Numbered from the stretch's first letter, positions 43,343 through 52,396 are shown. The stretch is DNA of 60,488 nt from Variovorax boronicumulans NBRC 103145 (GCF_001591345.1 NZ_BCUS01000028.1:1-60488), one strand, 5' to 3'. Numbers and translations are program-made. The notes: generated from the letters alone by a model not told the origin.

Positions 43343-44340
43343 GGGCGGTACAGGCGACGCGTGATGAAGCGCGTGAGCAGCACGGTCAGTAAGGGGTAGA
43401 GCGGCACGAGCGCGGCCAGCAGCATGATCAAGCCGACGGCGCCGGAAAAGCCGGATGACGACGTCACCATCAGTGGCAGCCCCACGACGAAGACGACGAC
43501 GCAGCTCGCAAACACCCCCACCAAGGCCAGCACCGACGCCGCCACGGCCCGGAAGGGCCGGACCTGCGTCAGGCCGGACGCGGTGCCGAGCCATCCGCCC
43601 CAGTACGACAGCGCGAAAATCACCAGGGGCGGACCGCCCCAGAACAGCAGGAGCGCGACGCCGTTCGACGGATCGACGATCGCCGTCCCGATGTTGGCGG
43701 CCATCATGCAGCGCGCCTGCAGCGACGCGAACACGACAGCGACCAGCGTTGCCACCGCGCGGCGTGGCGACACACCCGCCTGCACCGCATCTGCCACCTC
43801 GCGGTCGCCGGACGGCGCCGCAGCCGGTGCTCGCAGTGCCACCCAGGCCGCAAGCCACACGCTCAACACAAGCACGACCAGCTGCACCGCTTCGTACACG
43901 ACCGCCGTCGAAGTCACCGCGAAGCCACCGAAGACCGCCTGAAGCCAGCTCCCCGAGAAGAGCATCTGCTGCAGTTTGTAGAGAAGCGGGCCCAGCGCGT
44001 AGTGGTTCAGCAGCAGCGCGATGAGATAAACCGCGGCATAACGCAGGTGCGGGCCGGGCAGTTGCGCCACGCTCGCGGCGCCGCGCACCTCCAGTGCCTG
44101 GCGGGCATGGCTCCAGGCCAGCGCCGCCGCCAGCACCCAGGCCATCGAGAGGTTGGCCATCATGGGAACCCACACGTCCGGCTGGGCATAGCTGGCAAGC
44201 ATCTGCTGGCTGTCCGGCATGCCGGGCCACAGCTGCTTGCCGAAGTGGAACAACACCAACGCGACTTCGACGGCCAGGGTGATGAGCGCGAAGTCGCGCG
44301 GCAAGCGCCACGCATTCGCGAGTGAAGCGGAAGACGTCAT
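43333..44340 (-). CDS. Polytopic membrane protein paired with the M48-pilin gene
   Basis: 335 aa from MTSSASLANAWRLPRDF (an in-frame TTG three codons earlier is less likely). Seven or eight membrane helices, including TLAVEVALVLFHFG, YAAVYLIALLLNH, AVQLVVLVLSVWLAAWV and AVGLIMLLAALVPLYPLL. No catalytic motif; a loop near residue 170 is charged. It lies 20 bp downstream of the M48-pilin fusion on the same strand, so the two are probably one unit. I do not recognise the family, though the layout recalls Yip1-like or YIP/DUF membrane proteins. Confidence 0.8.
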   Translation of the reverse strand: MTSSASLANAWRLPRDFALITLAVEVALVLFHFGKQLWPGMPDSQQMLASYAQPDVWVPMMANLSMAWVLAAALAWSHARQALEVRGAASVAQLPGPHLRYAAVYLIALLLNHYALGPLLYKLQQMLFSGSWLQAVFGGFAVTSTAVVYEAVQLVVLVLSVWLAAWVALRAPAAAPSGDREVADAVQAGVSPRRAVATLVAVVFASLQARCMMAANIGTAIVDPSNGVALLLFWGGPPLVIFALSYWGGWLGTASGLTQVRPFRAVAASVLALVGVFASCVVVFVVGLPLMVTSSSGFSGAVGLIMLLAALVPLYPLLTVLLTRFITRRLYRPYL

Positions 44341-44360
44341 CGAAGCCAACGGACGGCCAC

Positions 44361-45545
44361 TTACTTCTTACAGCTCGCCGGCAACGCCTTGTCCTTCAAC
44401 CCCTCACCCGCGCTGCAATGCCACGCAATGCCCCGGTCGGTCGACGACGGCTCCATGCGCAGCGTGCCCTTGGGCGTGGCCACCTCCACCACCATGCTGT
44501 CTGGGTCGAGCGTGAGGGTGGCGCCGTTGGGCAGGTTCTCCGGCAGGCCGACGGCGGCCAGGGTGTCGGGGATCTCGGCCTTTTCTTCATAGTGGCGCGT
44601 GAGCGCGTTGCGCACCGGCGCGCCCTCGGCCCAGGCCTGGGCGACGACGGCGCGGGTCTGGTACTCCTGGTAGGCCGGGATGGCTGCAGCCGCCATGACG
44701 CCGATGACAGCCACCACGATCAGCACCCCTGCCGCGCCGCCGCCGGCCCGGCCGGCATACGGCACGAAGAGCGCGAGCAGGTAGGCCACCGGATTGCGCT
44801 CGGGCAGCTTGGCGCCCGGGTCGATGGCGCGCGCGACGCGCTTGGTGAGCCAGGGGTAGCCGCCGATGAGTTCGTGGAACGAGCCCCAGAAGCCGCGGTT
44901 GCCGGCCGACTGGGCGGCGTAGCGCTGCAGGTTCACGTTGCGCCACTGCTGCGCGCCGGCGGCCAGCGCCACCAGCGCGCGCGGTGCGGAGTCGACCTCG
45001 CGGCAGCAGGCGGCACCGTGCAGGTCGCAGGTGTATTCCTTGGCGCGCGCATAGGCCGCGCCCAACAGCGGCAGCCAGAGCACGGGCGCGCGCCAGATGT
45101 GGCCCGTGAGGTGGCCGCGGCGGATGTGGCCCAGCTCGTGGCCCATGTAGAAGTGGATGCCGTCGGGCTGCGCCTCCATCGCGTCGACCACGTCGGACAG
45201 CAGCACCACGAAGTTGCGCCCGAAGAAGCGCGTGGCAAAGGCGTTGAACATGCCGTCGCCGTGCAGCAGGTAGGCCTCGGGCGGCTGCGCGATGCCCAGG
45301 CGGGTGCAGCAGTCGACGAAGCGCGCGTGCAGCTCGGGCAGCTGCTGGGGCGACAGCTTCACGCCCGTGCCCTTGATCCAGGCGATGACCGCCGACTGCG
45401 CGAACACGTAGCCGATGAAGCCCAGCAGCACGTAGACGAGCGCGATGCCCAGCGTGCCCACGACGATCAGCGTCCAGGCCAGCAGGCCCAGAACGAGCGT
45501 GAGTTTGCCGAGCCAGCGCTCGCGCGGATAGACCCAGGGATCCAT
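44361..45545 (-). CDS. M48-family zinc metallopeptidase fused to a type IV pilin-like domain
   Basis: 394 aa from MDPWVYPRERW, preceded by GAGGAG. Two membrane helices (about 14-34 and 36-56) lead into a peptidase domain with the zinc motif HELGH at 136-140 and the third-ligand region AKEYTCD (Glu170), as in HtpX/Ste24-like M48 enzymes. After a Gly-rich linker (266-272) comes a pilin-like segment: hydrophobic helix VLIVVAVIGVMAAAAIPAYQ (274-293), EYQTRAVVAQAW, and a globular tail ending with Cys377 and Cys392, placed like the pilin disulfide loop. No prepilin peptidase site (GFTLIE) precedes the helix, so it is not processed as a normal pilin. Domain fusion is visible; its function is unknown. 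Confidence 0.87.
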   Translation of the reverse strand: MDPWVYPRERWLGKLTLVLGLLAWTLIVVGTLGIALVYVLLGFIGYVFAQSAVIAWIKGTGVKLSPQQLPELHARFVDCCTRLGIAQPPEAYLLHGDGMFNAFATRFFGRNFVVLLSDVVDAMEAQPDGIHFYMGHELGHIRRGHLTGHIWRAPVLWLPLLGAAYARAKEYTCDLHGAACCREVDSAPRALVALAAGAQQWRNVNLQRYAAQSAGNRGFWGSFHELIGGYPWLTKRVARAIDPGAKLPERNPVAYLLALFVPYAGRAGGGAAGVLIVVAVIGVMAAAAIPAYQEYQTRAVVAQAWAEGAPVRNALTRHYEEKAEIPDTLAAVGLPENLPNGATLTLDPDSMVVEVATPKGTLRMEPSSTDRGIAWHCSAGEGLKDKALPASCKK

Positions 45546-45749
45546 TGGTTTCTTCTCCTCGATGCCGCCCGTCGGGCTGGCCTGTTTGTGGTTGTCATCA
45601 CCCCGGCGCGGGTGCGCGGGACGGGCGTGATCATGCCCCAGCATGGGGCGAAAACGGTGACATTCCTAAGGGCTATTCGGTATGGGTCAGCCCCCGGTCA
45701 GCCGATAAGATCGCGACCCTTTCCATTTAAAAACTCCGTCGGAGACATC

Positions 45750-46724
45750 ATGAAGAAACTGTTTGCCCTCGCGGCGATTGCCGCGGCCGCCGTCGGCGCA
45801 CACGCCCAGGATTTCCCCGCAGGCAAGCCCGTGACGCTGGTGGTGCCTTTCTCGGCCGGCGGCCCGACCGACCGCGTGGCCCGCGACCTGGCCGAATCGC
45901 TGCAGAAGACGCTGGGCACGACGATCATCGTGGACAACACCGCCGGCGCCGGCAGCTCGATCGGCACCGCCAAGGTGGCGCGCGCCAACCCCGACGGCTA
46001 CACGCTGCTGCTGAACCACATCGGCATGTCGACGATGCCGGCGCTGTACCGCAAGCTGCCGTTCAACGTCGAGAACGACTTCGAATACCTCGGCATGGTC
46101 AATGAAGTGCCGATGACGCTCATCGGCAAGCCCGGCCTGCCCGCCAACAACTACAAGGAACTGACGACCTGGATCAATGCCAACAAGGGCAAGATCAACC
46201 TGGGCAACGCCGGCCTGGGCGCCGCCTCGCACCTGTGCGGCCTGCTGTTCCAGAGCGCGCTGAAGATCGAGATGACGCCCGTGCCGTACAAGGGCACCGC
46301 GCCGGCCATCGCCGACCTGCTGGGCGGCCAGATCGACCTGCTGTGCGACCAGACCACCAACACCACGTCGCAGATCGAGGCCAAGAAGGTCAAGGCCTAC
46401 GCCGTGACCACCAGCAAGCGCCTGACCACGCCCGCGCTGAAAGACCTGCCCACGCTCGACGAGTCGGGCCTGAAGGGCTTCGAAGTGTCGATCTGGCACG
46501 GCGTGTATGCCCCCAAGGGCACGCCCGCACCGGTGCTGAAGAAGATCAACGAAGCCATCCGGGCCGCCATGAAGGACCCGGCGTTCATCAAGCGTGAAGA
46601 AGGCCTGGGCGCCGTGATCACCACCGACAAGCGCGTCGAGCCGGCCGAACACAAGAAGTTCGTTGCCGCCGAAATCGCCAAGTGGGGCCCGATCATCAAG
46701 GCCGCCGGCGTGTACGCTGACTGA
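45750..46724 (+). CDS. Bug/TctC-family periplasmic solute-binding protein
   Basis: 324 aa, ribosome-binding site GGAGA. Signal peptide MKKLFALAAIAAAAVGAHAQ, then PVTLVVPFSAGGPTDRVARD, DNTAGAGSSIGTAKVARA and MTPVPYKGTAPAIADLLGGQID, all Bug hallmarks. It is about 35-40 percent alike by eye to the receptor at 31360. Orphan receptor without transport genes nearby, transcribed away from the M48-pilin gene and ended by a strong terminator. The ligand is probably a carboxylate, not identifiable here. Confidence 0.93.
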   Translation: MKKLFALAAIAAAAVGAHAQDFPAGKPVTLVVPFSAGGPTDRVARDLAESLQKTLGTTIIVDNTAGAGSSIGTAKVARANPDGYTLLLNHIGMSTMPALYRKLPFNVENDFEYLGMVNEVPMTLIGKPGLPANNYKELTTWINANKGKINLGNAGLGAASHLCGLLFQSALKIEMTPVPYKGTAPAIADLLGGQIDLLCDQTTNTTSQIEAKKVKAYAVTTSKRLTTPALKDLPTLDESGLKGFEVSIWHGVYAPKGTPAPVLKKINEAIRAAMKDPAFIKREEGLGAVITTDKRVEPAEHKKFVAAEIAKWGPIIKAAGVYAD

Positions 46725-46743
46725 TCCTTTCGATCTCCCATAG

Positions 46744-46780
46744 AAAAAGCCGCCGGCCCTTTCGGGTCGGCGGCTTTTTT
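46744..46780 (+). terminator. Strong rho-independent terminator
   Basis: AAAAAGCCGCCGGCCC-TTTC-GGGTCGGCGGCTTTTTT, with one mispair in the stem. It ends the Bug receptor gene and, thanks to its A-tract, can act for the convergent lipoprotein gene as well. Confidence 0.92.
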
Positions 46781-46805
46781 CATGCGGTGGTGACAGCAGG
46801 AAGGC

Positions 46806-48932
46806 TCAGGGGAGCGAGACGGTCCACGCCTCGAAGTTCTTGCGCACGTCGACTTGGCGCGCGGTGCGTGCCGTGAAGATGAAGCTGCTGACCGACGAGC
46901 CCTGCGCGTATTGGTAGGCGTTGTTGCCGACGCTCGTGCAGTGGTTGTCGCTCGGCGAGTTCACCGGCTGGCAGTAGATGACGGCCTTGCGCGCCGAGGT
47001 GCGCACGGTGATCGAGTCGGTGAAGCGGTTGTTGTTCGGGCCACGGCCGGCCACCAGGAAGGTGGTCGGGGCGTAGGCGCCGTTCGGCACCGACCAGCCG
47101 TCGAGGTTGCCCTCGGCGCTGAAGTCGATGTTGTTGGCGCTGGGGTCGGAGGGAACCGGCGCGCCGAACACGATGCCGCGCGGAACGCCGTCGATTTCCG
47201 ACATCAGCTCGGCGCGCAGGGCCGGCGTCATTTCCACGGTCGGCAGTTGCACGGCCTCGGCGAGGGTCGGCGCGCGCGAGAAGGTGCGCACGTACTGCAC
47301 CGGGTTGGTCCCGCCGGCCGCCAGGAAGAACTCGAGCTTCCAGACCGCCTGATCGGGAATGGCGCTCAGCTGCGCGTCGTCGAACTGCGGCGCTGCGAAG
47401 AGATTGCCGGGCTCGACGCTGCTCGGGTTGCCGCCTTGCGCCGGGTCCACGTAGCGCGCGGCCATGCGCCACAGCGAGGAGTTCAGCGCGCCGTTGGCGG
47501 TGCCGTCGGTGGTGAGCACCAGGGTGGTCAGCCCGGCCCGGGGCACGAGGACCAGCTCGCGGCCGGGCAGCGCGGACGAGGTGGCCACCACCTTCGTGAA
47601 GATCGAGTCGCCATTGCCGTCGAGCACGTTGTCCACCGACACGTTGTAGCCCGCGGCGTGGTACTTCAGGTTCGCGTGCTTGAGGAAGTCCTTCAGCTCC
47701 TGCTGCGGGCGCACGGCGGCGCGGTAGGCGTTGCTGTTGCCGGTGAGCTTGAGCGCGCCATTCACGATCCTGGCGTTGAACACGTCGTTGTCGGTGTTGC
47801 CCACGCTGTCGGTCCAGCGGTAGGTGAGCGCGATGTCGCCGCCCGGGTGGAAGTATTCGAAGTTGCCGCGGTCGTGCTTCAGGTTGGTGGGGCCGAAGCG
47901 GAACAGGCTTTCGAAAGGCCGGCGCGGGCCGCTCGACGCGCGCCCGATGTGCAGGCCGGCCGCGACGAAGCTGGCCGGGTCGTCGCCCACGAACAGCGTG
48001 CGGCAGGCCGGCGCGACCACGTCGGCGGCCTCGCCGAAGGCGTTGCCGTCGGAGCCGATGGTGCTGTCCACGCGCTCGTTCAGCGGCAGCGCGTAGCAGG
48101 CGTTGAGGCGGTCCAGCAGGTCCTTGACCATCGCCGGCGTGGGCGGCTGCACGAGGGCCGCGGCATCGACCGCGGGCAGCGGCGCGATGCTGCTCTCGCC
48201 GGTGCGAAAGACGATGGACACCGGCGCGCTCTCTTCGCTCGCGGGCTGCGCCTTGACGGTGATCTCGATGTTGGCGGCCGTGCCGTCGGGGCGCACCGAG
48301 ACGTTCAGCGTGTCGAGCACGCGGTCCTGGCCCGTGCCGTTGGCCTGGAAGGTGCCGCTCATCGGGTCGATGCTGGTGTTGAGCGCGTCCAGCAGCGGCT
48401 TGAGCGCGGCCACGAGCTTCGCCACCTGGTCGCTGATGGCGCCCGGGGTGACGGCGCCGGCGTCGGCCTGCACCGCGGCGGCGAGCTTCGACGGATCGCC
48501 GTTGGGCGACAGCTGCGCCACCACCACGGTGGTCAGCGGCGTGACGTTGGTGGTGCCGGTGGCGGTGCTGGCGGTGGTGCTGTAGAGCGTGAGGTCGTCG
48601 CGCACGGCCTGGATCACCAGCGGCGCCTTGGTGCCCGCGGGCAGCACGCAGCTGTAGGTGCCCTCGGCCGGCACGGTCACTTCGCAGACCTTGGCGCCGG
48701 TCTGGTCGAACACGGTGAGCGCGGCGCCGGCAAAGGCCGCGCCGGTGGCCACGGTGCCGCTCAGCGTGCCGGGCGACTCGGCGGCGGGCGGCGTGCCGCC
48801 GTTGCCGCCCGTACCGACGGGAAATGCGAAGCCACCGCCGCCTCCGCCACCCCCACCGCCGCCGCAGGCGCCGAGGATCAACAGGGTGGCAAGGGACAGG
48901 GCGTGGGGGATTCTGGAGGTGGGGTGGGGCAT
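46806..48932 (-). CDS. Large secreted lipoprotein with an 11-glycine linker
   Basis: 708 aa from MPHPTSRIPHALSLATLLIL; lipobox LILGAC gives lipidated Cys23, followed by 11 glycines. Residues about 45-120 look like a small carboxypeptidase-regulatory/Ig-like domain (LSGTVATGAAFAGAALTVFD), then a Thr/Ala-rich helical region, then a long beta-rich part ending with NNRFTDSITVRTSARKAVIY and a Cys pair (CQPVNSPSDNHC). No enzyme motif. Surface-exposed adhesin or substrate-binding roles are possible. Divergent from the LuxR-type gene, with a 20-bp palindrome between. Confidence 0.85.
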   Translation of the reverse strand: MPHPTSRIPHALSLATLLILGACGGGGGGGGGGGFAFPVGTGGNGGTPPAAESPGTLSGTVATGAAFAGAALTVFDQTGAKVCEVTVPAEGTYSCVLPAGTKAPLVIQAVRDDLTLYSTTASTATGTTNVTPLTTVVVAQLSPNGDPSKLAAAVQADAGAVTPGAISDQVAKLVAALKPLLDALNTSIDPMSGTFQANGTGQDRVLDTLNVSVRPDGTAANIEITVKAQPASEESAPVSIVFRTGESSIAPLPAVDAAALVQPPTPAMVKDLLDRLNACYALPLNERVDSTIGSDGNAFGEAADVVAPACRTLFVGDDPASFVAAGLHIGRASSGPRRPFESLFRFGPTNLKHDRGNFEYFHPGGDIALTYRWTDSVGNTDNDVFNARIVNGALKLTGNSNAYRAAVRPQQELKDFLKHANLKYHAAGYNVSVDNVLDGNGDSIFTKVVATSSALPGRELVLVPRAGLTTLVLTTDGTANGALNSSLWRMAARYVDPAQGGNPSSVEPGNLFAAPQFDDAQLSAIPDQAVWKLEFFLAAGGTNPVQYVRTFSRAPTLAEAVQLPTVEMTPALRAELMSEIDGVPRGIVFGAPVPSDPSANNIDFSAEGNLDGWSVPNGAYAPTTFLVAGRGPNNNRFTDSITVRTSARKAVIYCQPVNSPSDNHCTSVGNNAYQYAQGSSVSSFIFTARTARQVDVRKNFEAWTVSLP

Positions 48933-49011
48933 CGTGGGTCTCTCGAAAAGGGAAAGGGCCTGGTCAGCAACCGAGGGCGCTGCAAACAATAGCTTTCGCT
49001 TTTGGAAATCA

Positions 49012-49031
49012 AATGATGCAAATGCACCATT
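49012..49031. promoter_or_regulatory. 20-bp palindrome between lipoprotein and LuxR-type genes
   Basis: AATGATGCA-AA-TGCACCATT; eight of nine arm positions are complementary. It lies 83-102 bp before the regulator start and 80-99 bp before the lipoprotein start. Length and symmetry are those of LuxR-family sites. The regulator next to it is the obvious candidate protein. Confidence 0.6.
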
Positions 49032-49113
49032 CTTGAAACCGTGCGGCCGAGCCCCGCGCGCGTCACCGGAACATGGGATGGGCATGCGGCGGCGGGACTG
49101 GAAGACTCCCCGC

Positions 49114-50097
49114 ATGACCTTCACGGCCGGTGTCCCGCGCGACTTCAGCGACCTCCTGTTGCGGCTGTACCGCCTCTCGCACGAGCTGCCCATCGACGCC
49201 TTTCAGGACGCCGCGCTCGACCTCCTCAAGCCCGTGCTGCCCTTCGACTCGTCGATGTGGGGCACCGCCACCCGCACCGACCACGGGATCGACATCCACA
49301 CGATCCACCTGCACAACCAGCCACTCGAGATGGTCACGGCCTACGAGCAGGTCAAGCACATGGACACGGCCGCCGGCGAGGTGGCCAAGCAATCGAACGC
49401 CACGCTCGCCTTCAATGCGCAGGCGTGGTTCTGCCGCGACGACCAGGCCGAGCTGCGCGACTACGGCCGCCGCTTCGAGCAGGCCAACTTCTTCATCACC
49501 TCGGATTCGAACCCGCAGACGAGCTTCGTCCACTGGCTCAGCCTGTTCCGCGCCGACCCGGAAGCCCACGGCACGGAGGAAGAGCGGCAACTGCTCGCCA
49601 GCCTCGCGCCGCACGTGATGCAGGCGCTGGCGCTGAACCGCGTGATGCACCTGGACCGCCTCGAAGCGGGCAGCGCGTCGCCCGGCGGCTCGGCCATCGG
49701 CGACCTGCGCGGCGTGCTGTACCACGCCGACCGGCTGTTCGAGGCGATGCTGAAGGCCGAGTGGCCGGCCTGGCACGGCCGCACGCTGCCCGATGCGCTG
49801 CTGCAGCACTTCCTGCAGGGCCACGCGCGCTTCAACGGGCGCGAGATCGTGGTCACGCACCGCGTCGAGCAGCGCCTGCTGTTCCTCAAGTGCCGCCACC
49901 GCTGCCGCGCCGACAGCCTCACGCCGCGCGAGCACACCATCGCCGAGCTGCTGGCGCGCGGCGACACCCACAAGGAAGTGGCCGCCATCCTGAACCGCTC
50001 GCCGGCCACGGTGCGCAACCACATCCAGTCGATCTACGACAAGCTGCAGGTGGGCAACGTGGCGGGGCTGATCCACGAGCTGCGGCTGGCGGGCTGA
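49114..50097 (+). CDS. LuxR-family transcriptional regulator
   Basis: 327 aa from MTFTAGVPRDFSDL with GGAAGA nine bases upstream; an in-frame ATG at 49084 is an alternative. The C-terminal LuxR/GerE HTH covers about 265-320 (SLTPREHTIAELLARGDTHK, then ILNRSPATVRNHIQSIYDKL). The N-terminal 200 residues are a PAS/GAF-sized sensory region without the Trp/Tyr/Asp pattern of acyl-homoserine-lactone receptors, and no receiver Asp is evident. It likely controls the divergent glycine-linker lipoprotein. A terminator follows. Confidence 0.88.
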   Translation: MTFTAGVPRDFSDLLLRLYRLSHELPIDAFQDAALDLLKPVLPFDSSMWGTATRTDHGIDIHTIHLHNQPLEMVTAYEQVKHMDTAAGEVAKQSNATLAFNAQAWFCRDDQAELRDYGRRFEQANFFITSDSNPQTSFVHWLSLFRADPEAHGTEEERQLLASLAPHVMQALALNRVMHLDRLEAGSASPGGSAIGDLRGVLYHADRLFEAMLKAEWPAWHGRTLPDALLQHFLQGHARFNGREIVVTHRVEQRLLFLKCRHRCRADSLTPREHTIAELLARGDTHKEVAAILNRSPATVRNHIQSIYDKLQVGNVAGLIHELRLAG

Positions 50098-50116
50098 CCA
50101 CCGCCCTGCACCAAAA

Positions 50117-50141
50117 GAAAAGGCGCCGATGGCGCCTTTTC
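50117..50141 (+). terminator. Bidirectional terminator between convergent genes
   Basis: GAAAAGGCGCC-GAT-GGCGCCTTTTC, a perfect 11-bp stem with A and T flanks, between the LuxR-type gene and the quinoprotein dehydrogenase gene. Confidence 0.88.
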
Positions 50142-50161
50142 TGTTTGAGTCCGCGATGCCT

Positions 50162-52294
50162 TTACTTCGGCCGGATCGCGTCCGCCGTGCCCTGGATGAA
50201 GGCCTTGATGCTCTCGATGTCGTCGCCCGAGAGCTTGCCCGTGAAGTCAGGCATGCCGCGCGACATGGCCGGGCCCTTGAGCACGAACTTGTCCAGGTTC
50301 TCGATGTAGGCCGGGTCGAGGTAGCCCAGGTTCGGGATGTTGCCGCCGCGGTCCACGCCCGGCACGCCGTGGCAGAACACGCAGTTGCTCACGTACAGCA
50401 TGGTGCCGGCCTGGACCTTGGCGGGGTCGTACTTCACGCCCTGCACCAGCTTGGCCATGCGGTACTCGACGAACGCGGGCATCTTGGCCGTGCCGCCGAC
50501 CGCGAAGGTGTAGACCGTGCCCGGGCCCTGGCGCTCGGTGGCGCGCTGCGCCAGGCCGTACACGCCGCCCCAGCCCACGGCCACCGACACGTACTGCTTG
50601 CCGTCCACCATGTAGGTCGCGGGCGCCGCCACCACGCCGGTGCCGGTGGGCGTTTCCCAGAGCTTCTCGCCGGTCTTCGCGTGGTAGGCCACCAGGCGCC
50701 CGTCGGCCGTGCCCTGGAACACCAGGTCGCCGGCGGTGGTCAGCGTGCCGCCGTTCCACGGCGAGGCGTAGTCCACGCCCCAGGCTTCCTTCTGCTTGAT
50801 GGGGTCCCAGGCCACGAGGCGGCCGAAGGGCTTGCTCGTGGGTGGCTCGACGTTGGCGAACTTGCCCAGGTTCCAGCCCAGCGCCGCGTGCGGGCGCCCA
50901 GGCGCGTTCTCGTCGAACTTCCAGGCCTTGTCGTCCATCAGGTTGATCGGCACGTGTTGGGCGGGCAGGTAGGCCAGGCCGGTCTGCGGGTTGTAGGACA
51001 TCGGGTGCCAGTTGTGCGCGCCGAACGGGCCCGGGATGCTGTCGCCCGGCTTCTCGTTCTGCCGCGCGGCGGGGACCTCGATCGGCCGGCCGTTCTTGTC
51101 GTAGCCGGTGGCCCAGTTGACCGCGACGAAGTTCTTCGCCGAGATGAACTTGCCGTTGGTGCGGTCGATGACGAAGAAGAAGCCGTTCTTGGGCGCATGC
51201 AGCAGCACCTTGCGCGCCTTGCCGTTCAGCTTGACGTCGGCCAGGATCATCGACTGCGTGGAGGTGTAGTCCCAGTTGTCGCCGGGCGTCTCCTGGTAGT
51301 GCCACTTGTACTTGCCGGTGTCGGGGTCGAGCGCCACCACCGAGCCCAGGTACAGGTTGTCGCCGCCCTTGGGGCTGCGCGCCTTGGCCGCCCAGGGCGA
51401 GCCGTTGCCGGTGCCCACGTACATCAGGTTGAGCTCGGGGTCGAAGGCGAAGCTGTCCCAGGCGGTGCCGCCGCCGCCGGCTTCCCAGTACTTTCCGCTC
51501 GGGTCCCAGGTCTTGGCGGCGCGCGCCATCGACTCGTCCTCGAAGGGCTTGCTCGGGTCGCCGGGCACCACGAACCAGCGCCACTTCTGGTCGCCAGTCT
51601 TCGCGTCGTAGGCGGTGACATAGCCGCGCACACCGTACTCGGCACCGCCGTTGCCGATGATGACCTTGCCCTTGAACACGCGCGGCGCGCCGGTGATGGT
51701 GTAGCTGCCCTTCTGGCCCTCGATGGTGTTCTTCTCCCACACCTTCTGGCCGGTGGCGGCGTCGAGCGCGATCAGCCGGCCGTCGTAGGCGGCCACGTAG
51801 ACGCGGCCCTCGTACAGCGCCACGCCGCGGTTGACCACGTCGCAGCAGCCCCTGAAGCCTTTCGTGCGGTCGACCTGCGGATCGAAGGTCCAGATCTTCT
51901 GCCCGGTGCGCGTGTCGATCGCATGCACGATGCTCCACGAGGCCGTGACGTACATGATGCCGTCGACCACCAGCGGCGTGGCTTCCACGCCGCGCGTCGA
52001 TTCGAGGTTGTACGACCAGACCAGCCCGAGCTGCTTCACGTTGCCGGTGTTGACCTGGTCGAGTTTGCTGAAGCGCGACTCGGCGTAGTCCAGCCCGTAG
52101 CTGGGCCAGTCGGGCGTCTTCTTCGCCGCGTTGGCGCGCACGAAGTTGCCGTCGACGCGCTTGGCGGCCGCGCCGGCGCGGTCCTGCGGGCTGGCGGCCG
52201 TCTGGGCCAGCGCCGGGGCCGCCAGGCCCAGGCACAGCAAGGCGCCCGCAAGCAGGCGCCGTCCGGAAAGAGGCTGTGTCGTTGTCGTCTTCAT
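50162..52294 (-). CDS. PQQ-dependent alcohol dehydrogenase with C-terminal cytochrome domain
   Basis: 710 aa, AGGAGA before the ATG; signal peptide ends APALAQ. Eight-bladed propeller quinoprotein with the vicinal disulfide Cys150-Cys151 (GFRGCCDVVNRG), tryptophan-docking repeats such as GQKVWEKNT and GEKLWETPTGTG, and a C-terminal haem motif CVFCH at 638-642. This is the type II quinohaemoprotein alcohol dehydrogenase layout: periplasmic oxidation of primary alcohols using PQQ and Ca2+, passing electrons to the fused cytochrome. No PQQ biosynthesis gene is in the window. Divergent from an AcoR-like regulator with a palindrome between. Confidence 0.95.
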   Translation of the reverse strand: MKTTTTQPLSGRRLLAGALLCLGLAAPALAQTAASPQDRAGAAAKRVDGNFVRANAAKKTPDWPSYGLDYAESRFSKLDQVNTGNVKQLGLVWSYNLESTRGVEATPLVVDGIMYVTASWSIVHAIDTRTGQKIWTFDPQVDRTKGFRGCCDVVNRGVALYEGRVYVAAYDGRLIALDAATGQKVWEKNTIEGQKGSYTITGAPRVFKGKVIIGNGGAEYGVRGYVTAYDAKTGDQKWRWFVVPGDPSKPFEDESMARAAKTWDPSGKYWEAGGGGTAWDSFAFDPELNLMYVGTGNGSPWAAKARSPKGGDNLYLGSVVALDPDTGKYKWHYQETPGDNWDYTSTQSMILADVKLNGKARKVLLHAPKNGFFFVIDRTNGKFISAKNFVAVNWATGYDKNGRPIEVPAARQNEKPGDSIPGPFGAHNWHPMSYNPQTGLAYLPAQHVPINLMDDKAWKFDENAPGRPHAALGWNLGKFANVEPPTSKPFGRLVAWDPIKQKEAWGVDYASPWNGGTLTTAGDLVFQGTADGRLVAYHAKTGEKLWETPTGTGVVAAPATYMVDGKQYVSVAVGWGGVYGLAQRATERQGPGTVYTFAVGGTAKMPAFVEYRMAKLVQGVKYDPAKVQAGTMLYVSNCVFCHGVPGVDRGGNIPNLGYLDPAYIENLDKFVLKGPAMSRGMPDFTGKLSGDDIESIKAFIQGTADAIRPK

Positions 52295-52379
52295 CGGGGT
52301 CTGTCTCCTTCTTCGTTCTGCCCCAAGGATCGTTCGCACGGCATCGGCCTTCACCCCCGGGATTTCCCCAATCAAGCCT

Positions 52380-52396
52380 TGTTCCATTGCGGAACA
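52380..52396. promoter_or_regulatory. Inverted repeat TGTTCC-N5-GGAACA between dehydrogenase and regulator genes
   Basis: Perfect 6-bp arms, 42-58 bp before the regulator start and 86-102 bp before the dehydrogenase start. It is the likely binding site of the Fis-type regulator next to it, as an upstream activating sequence. I could not find a clear -24/-12 promoter. Confidence 0.55.

Noticed and set aside
45635..45649. GCCCCA-GCA-TGGGGC hairpin as a terminator
   Set aside because: No T-tract on either side, and it lies in the divergent promoter gap rather than after a gene.
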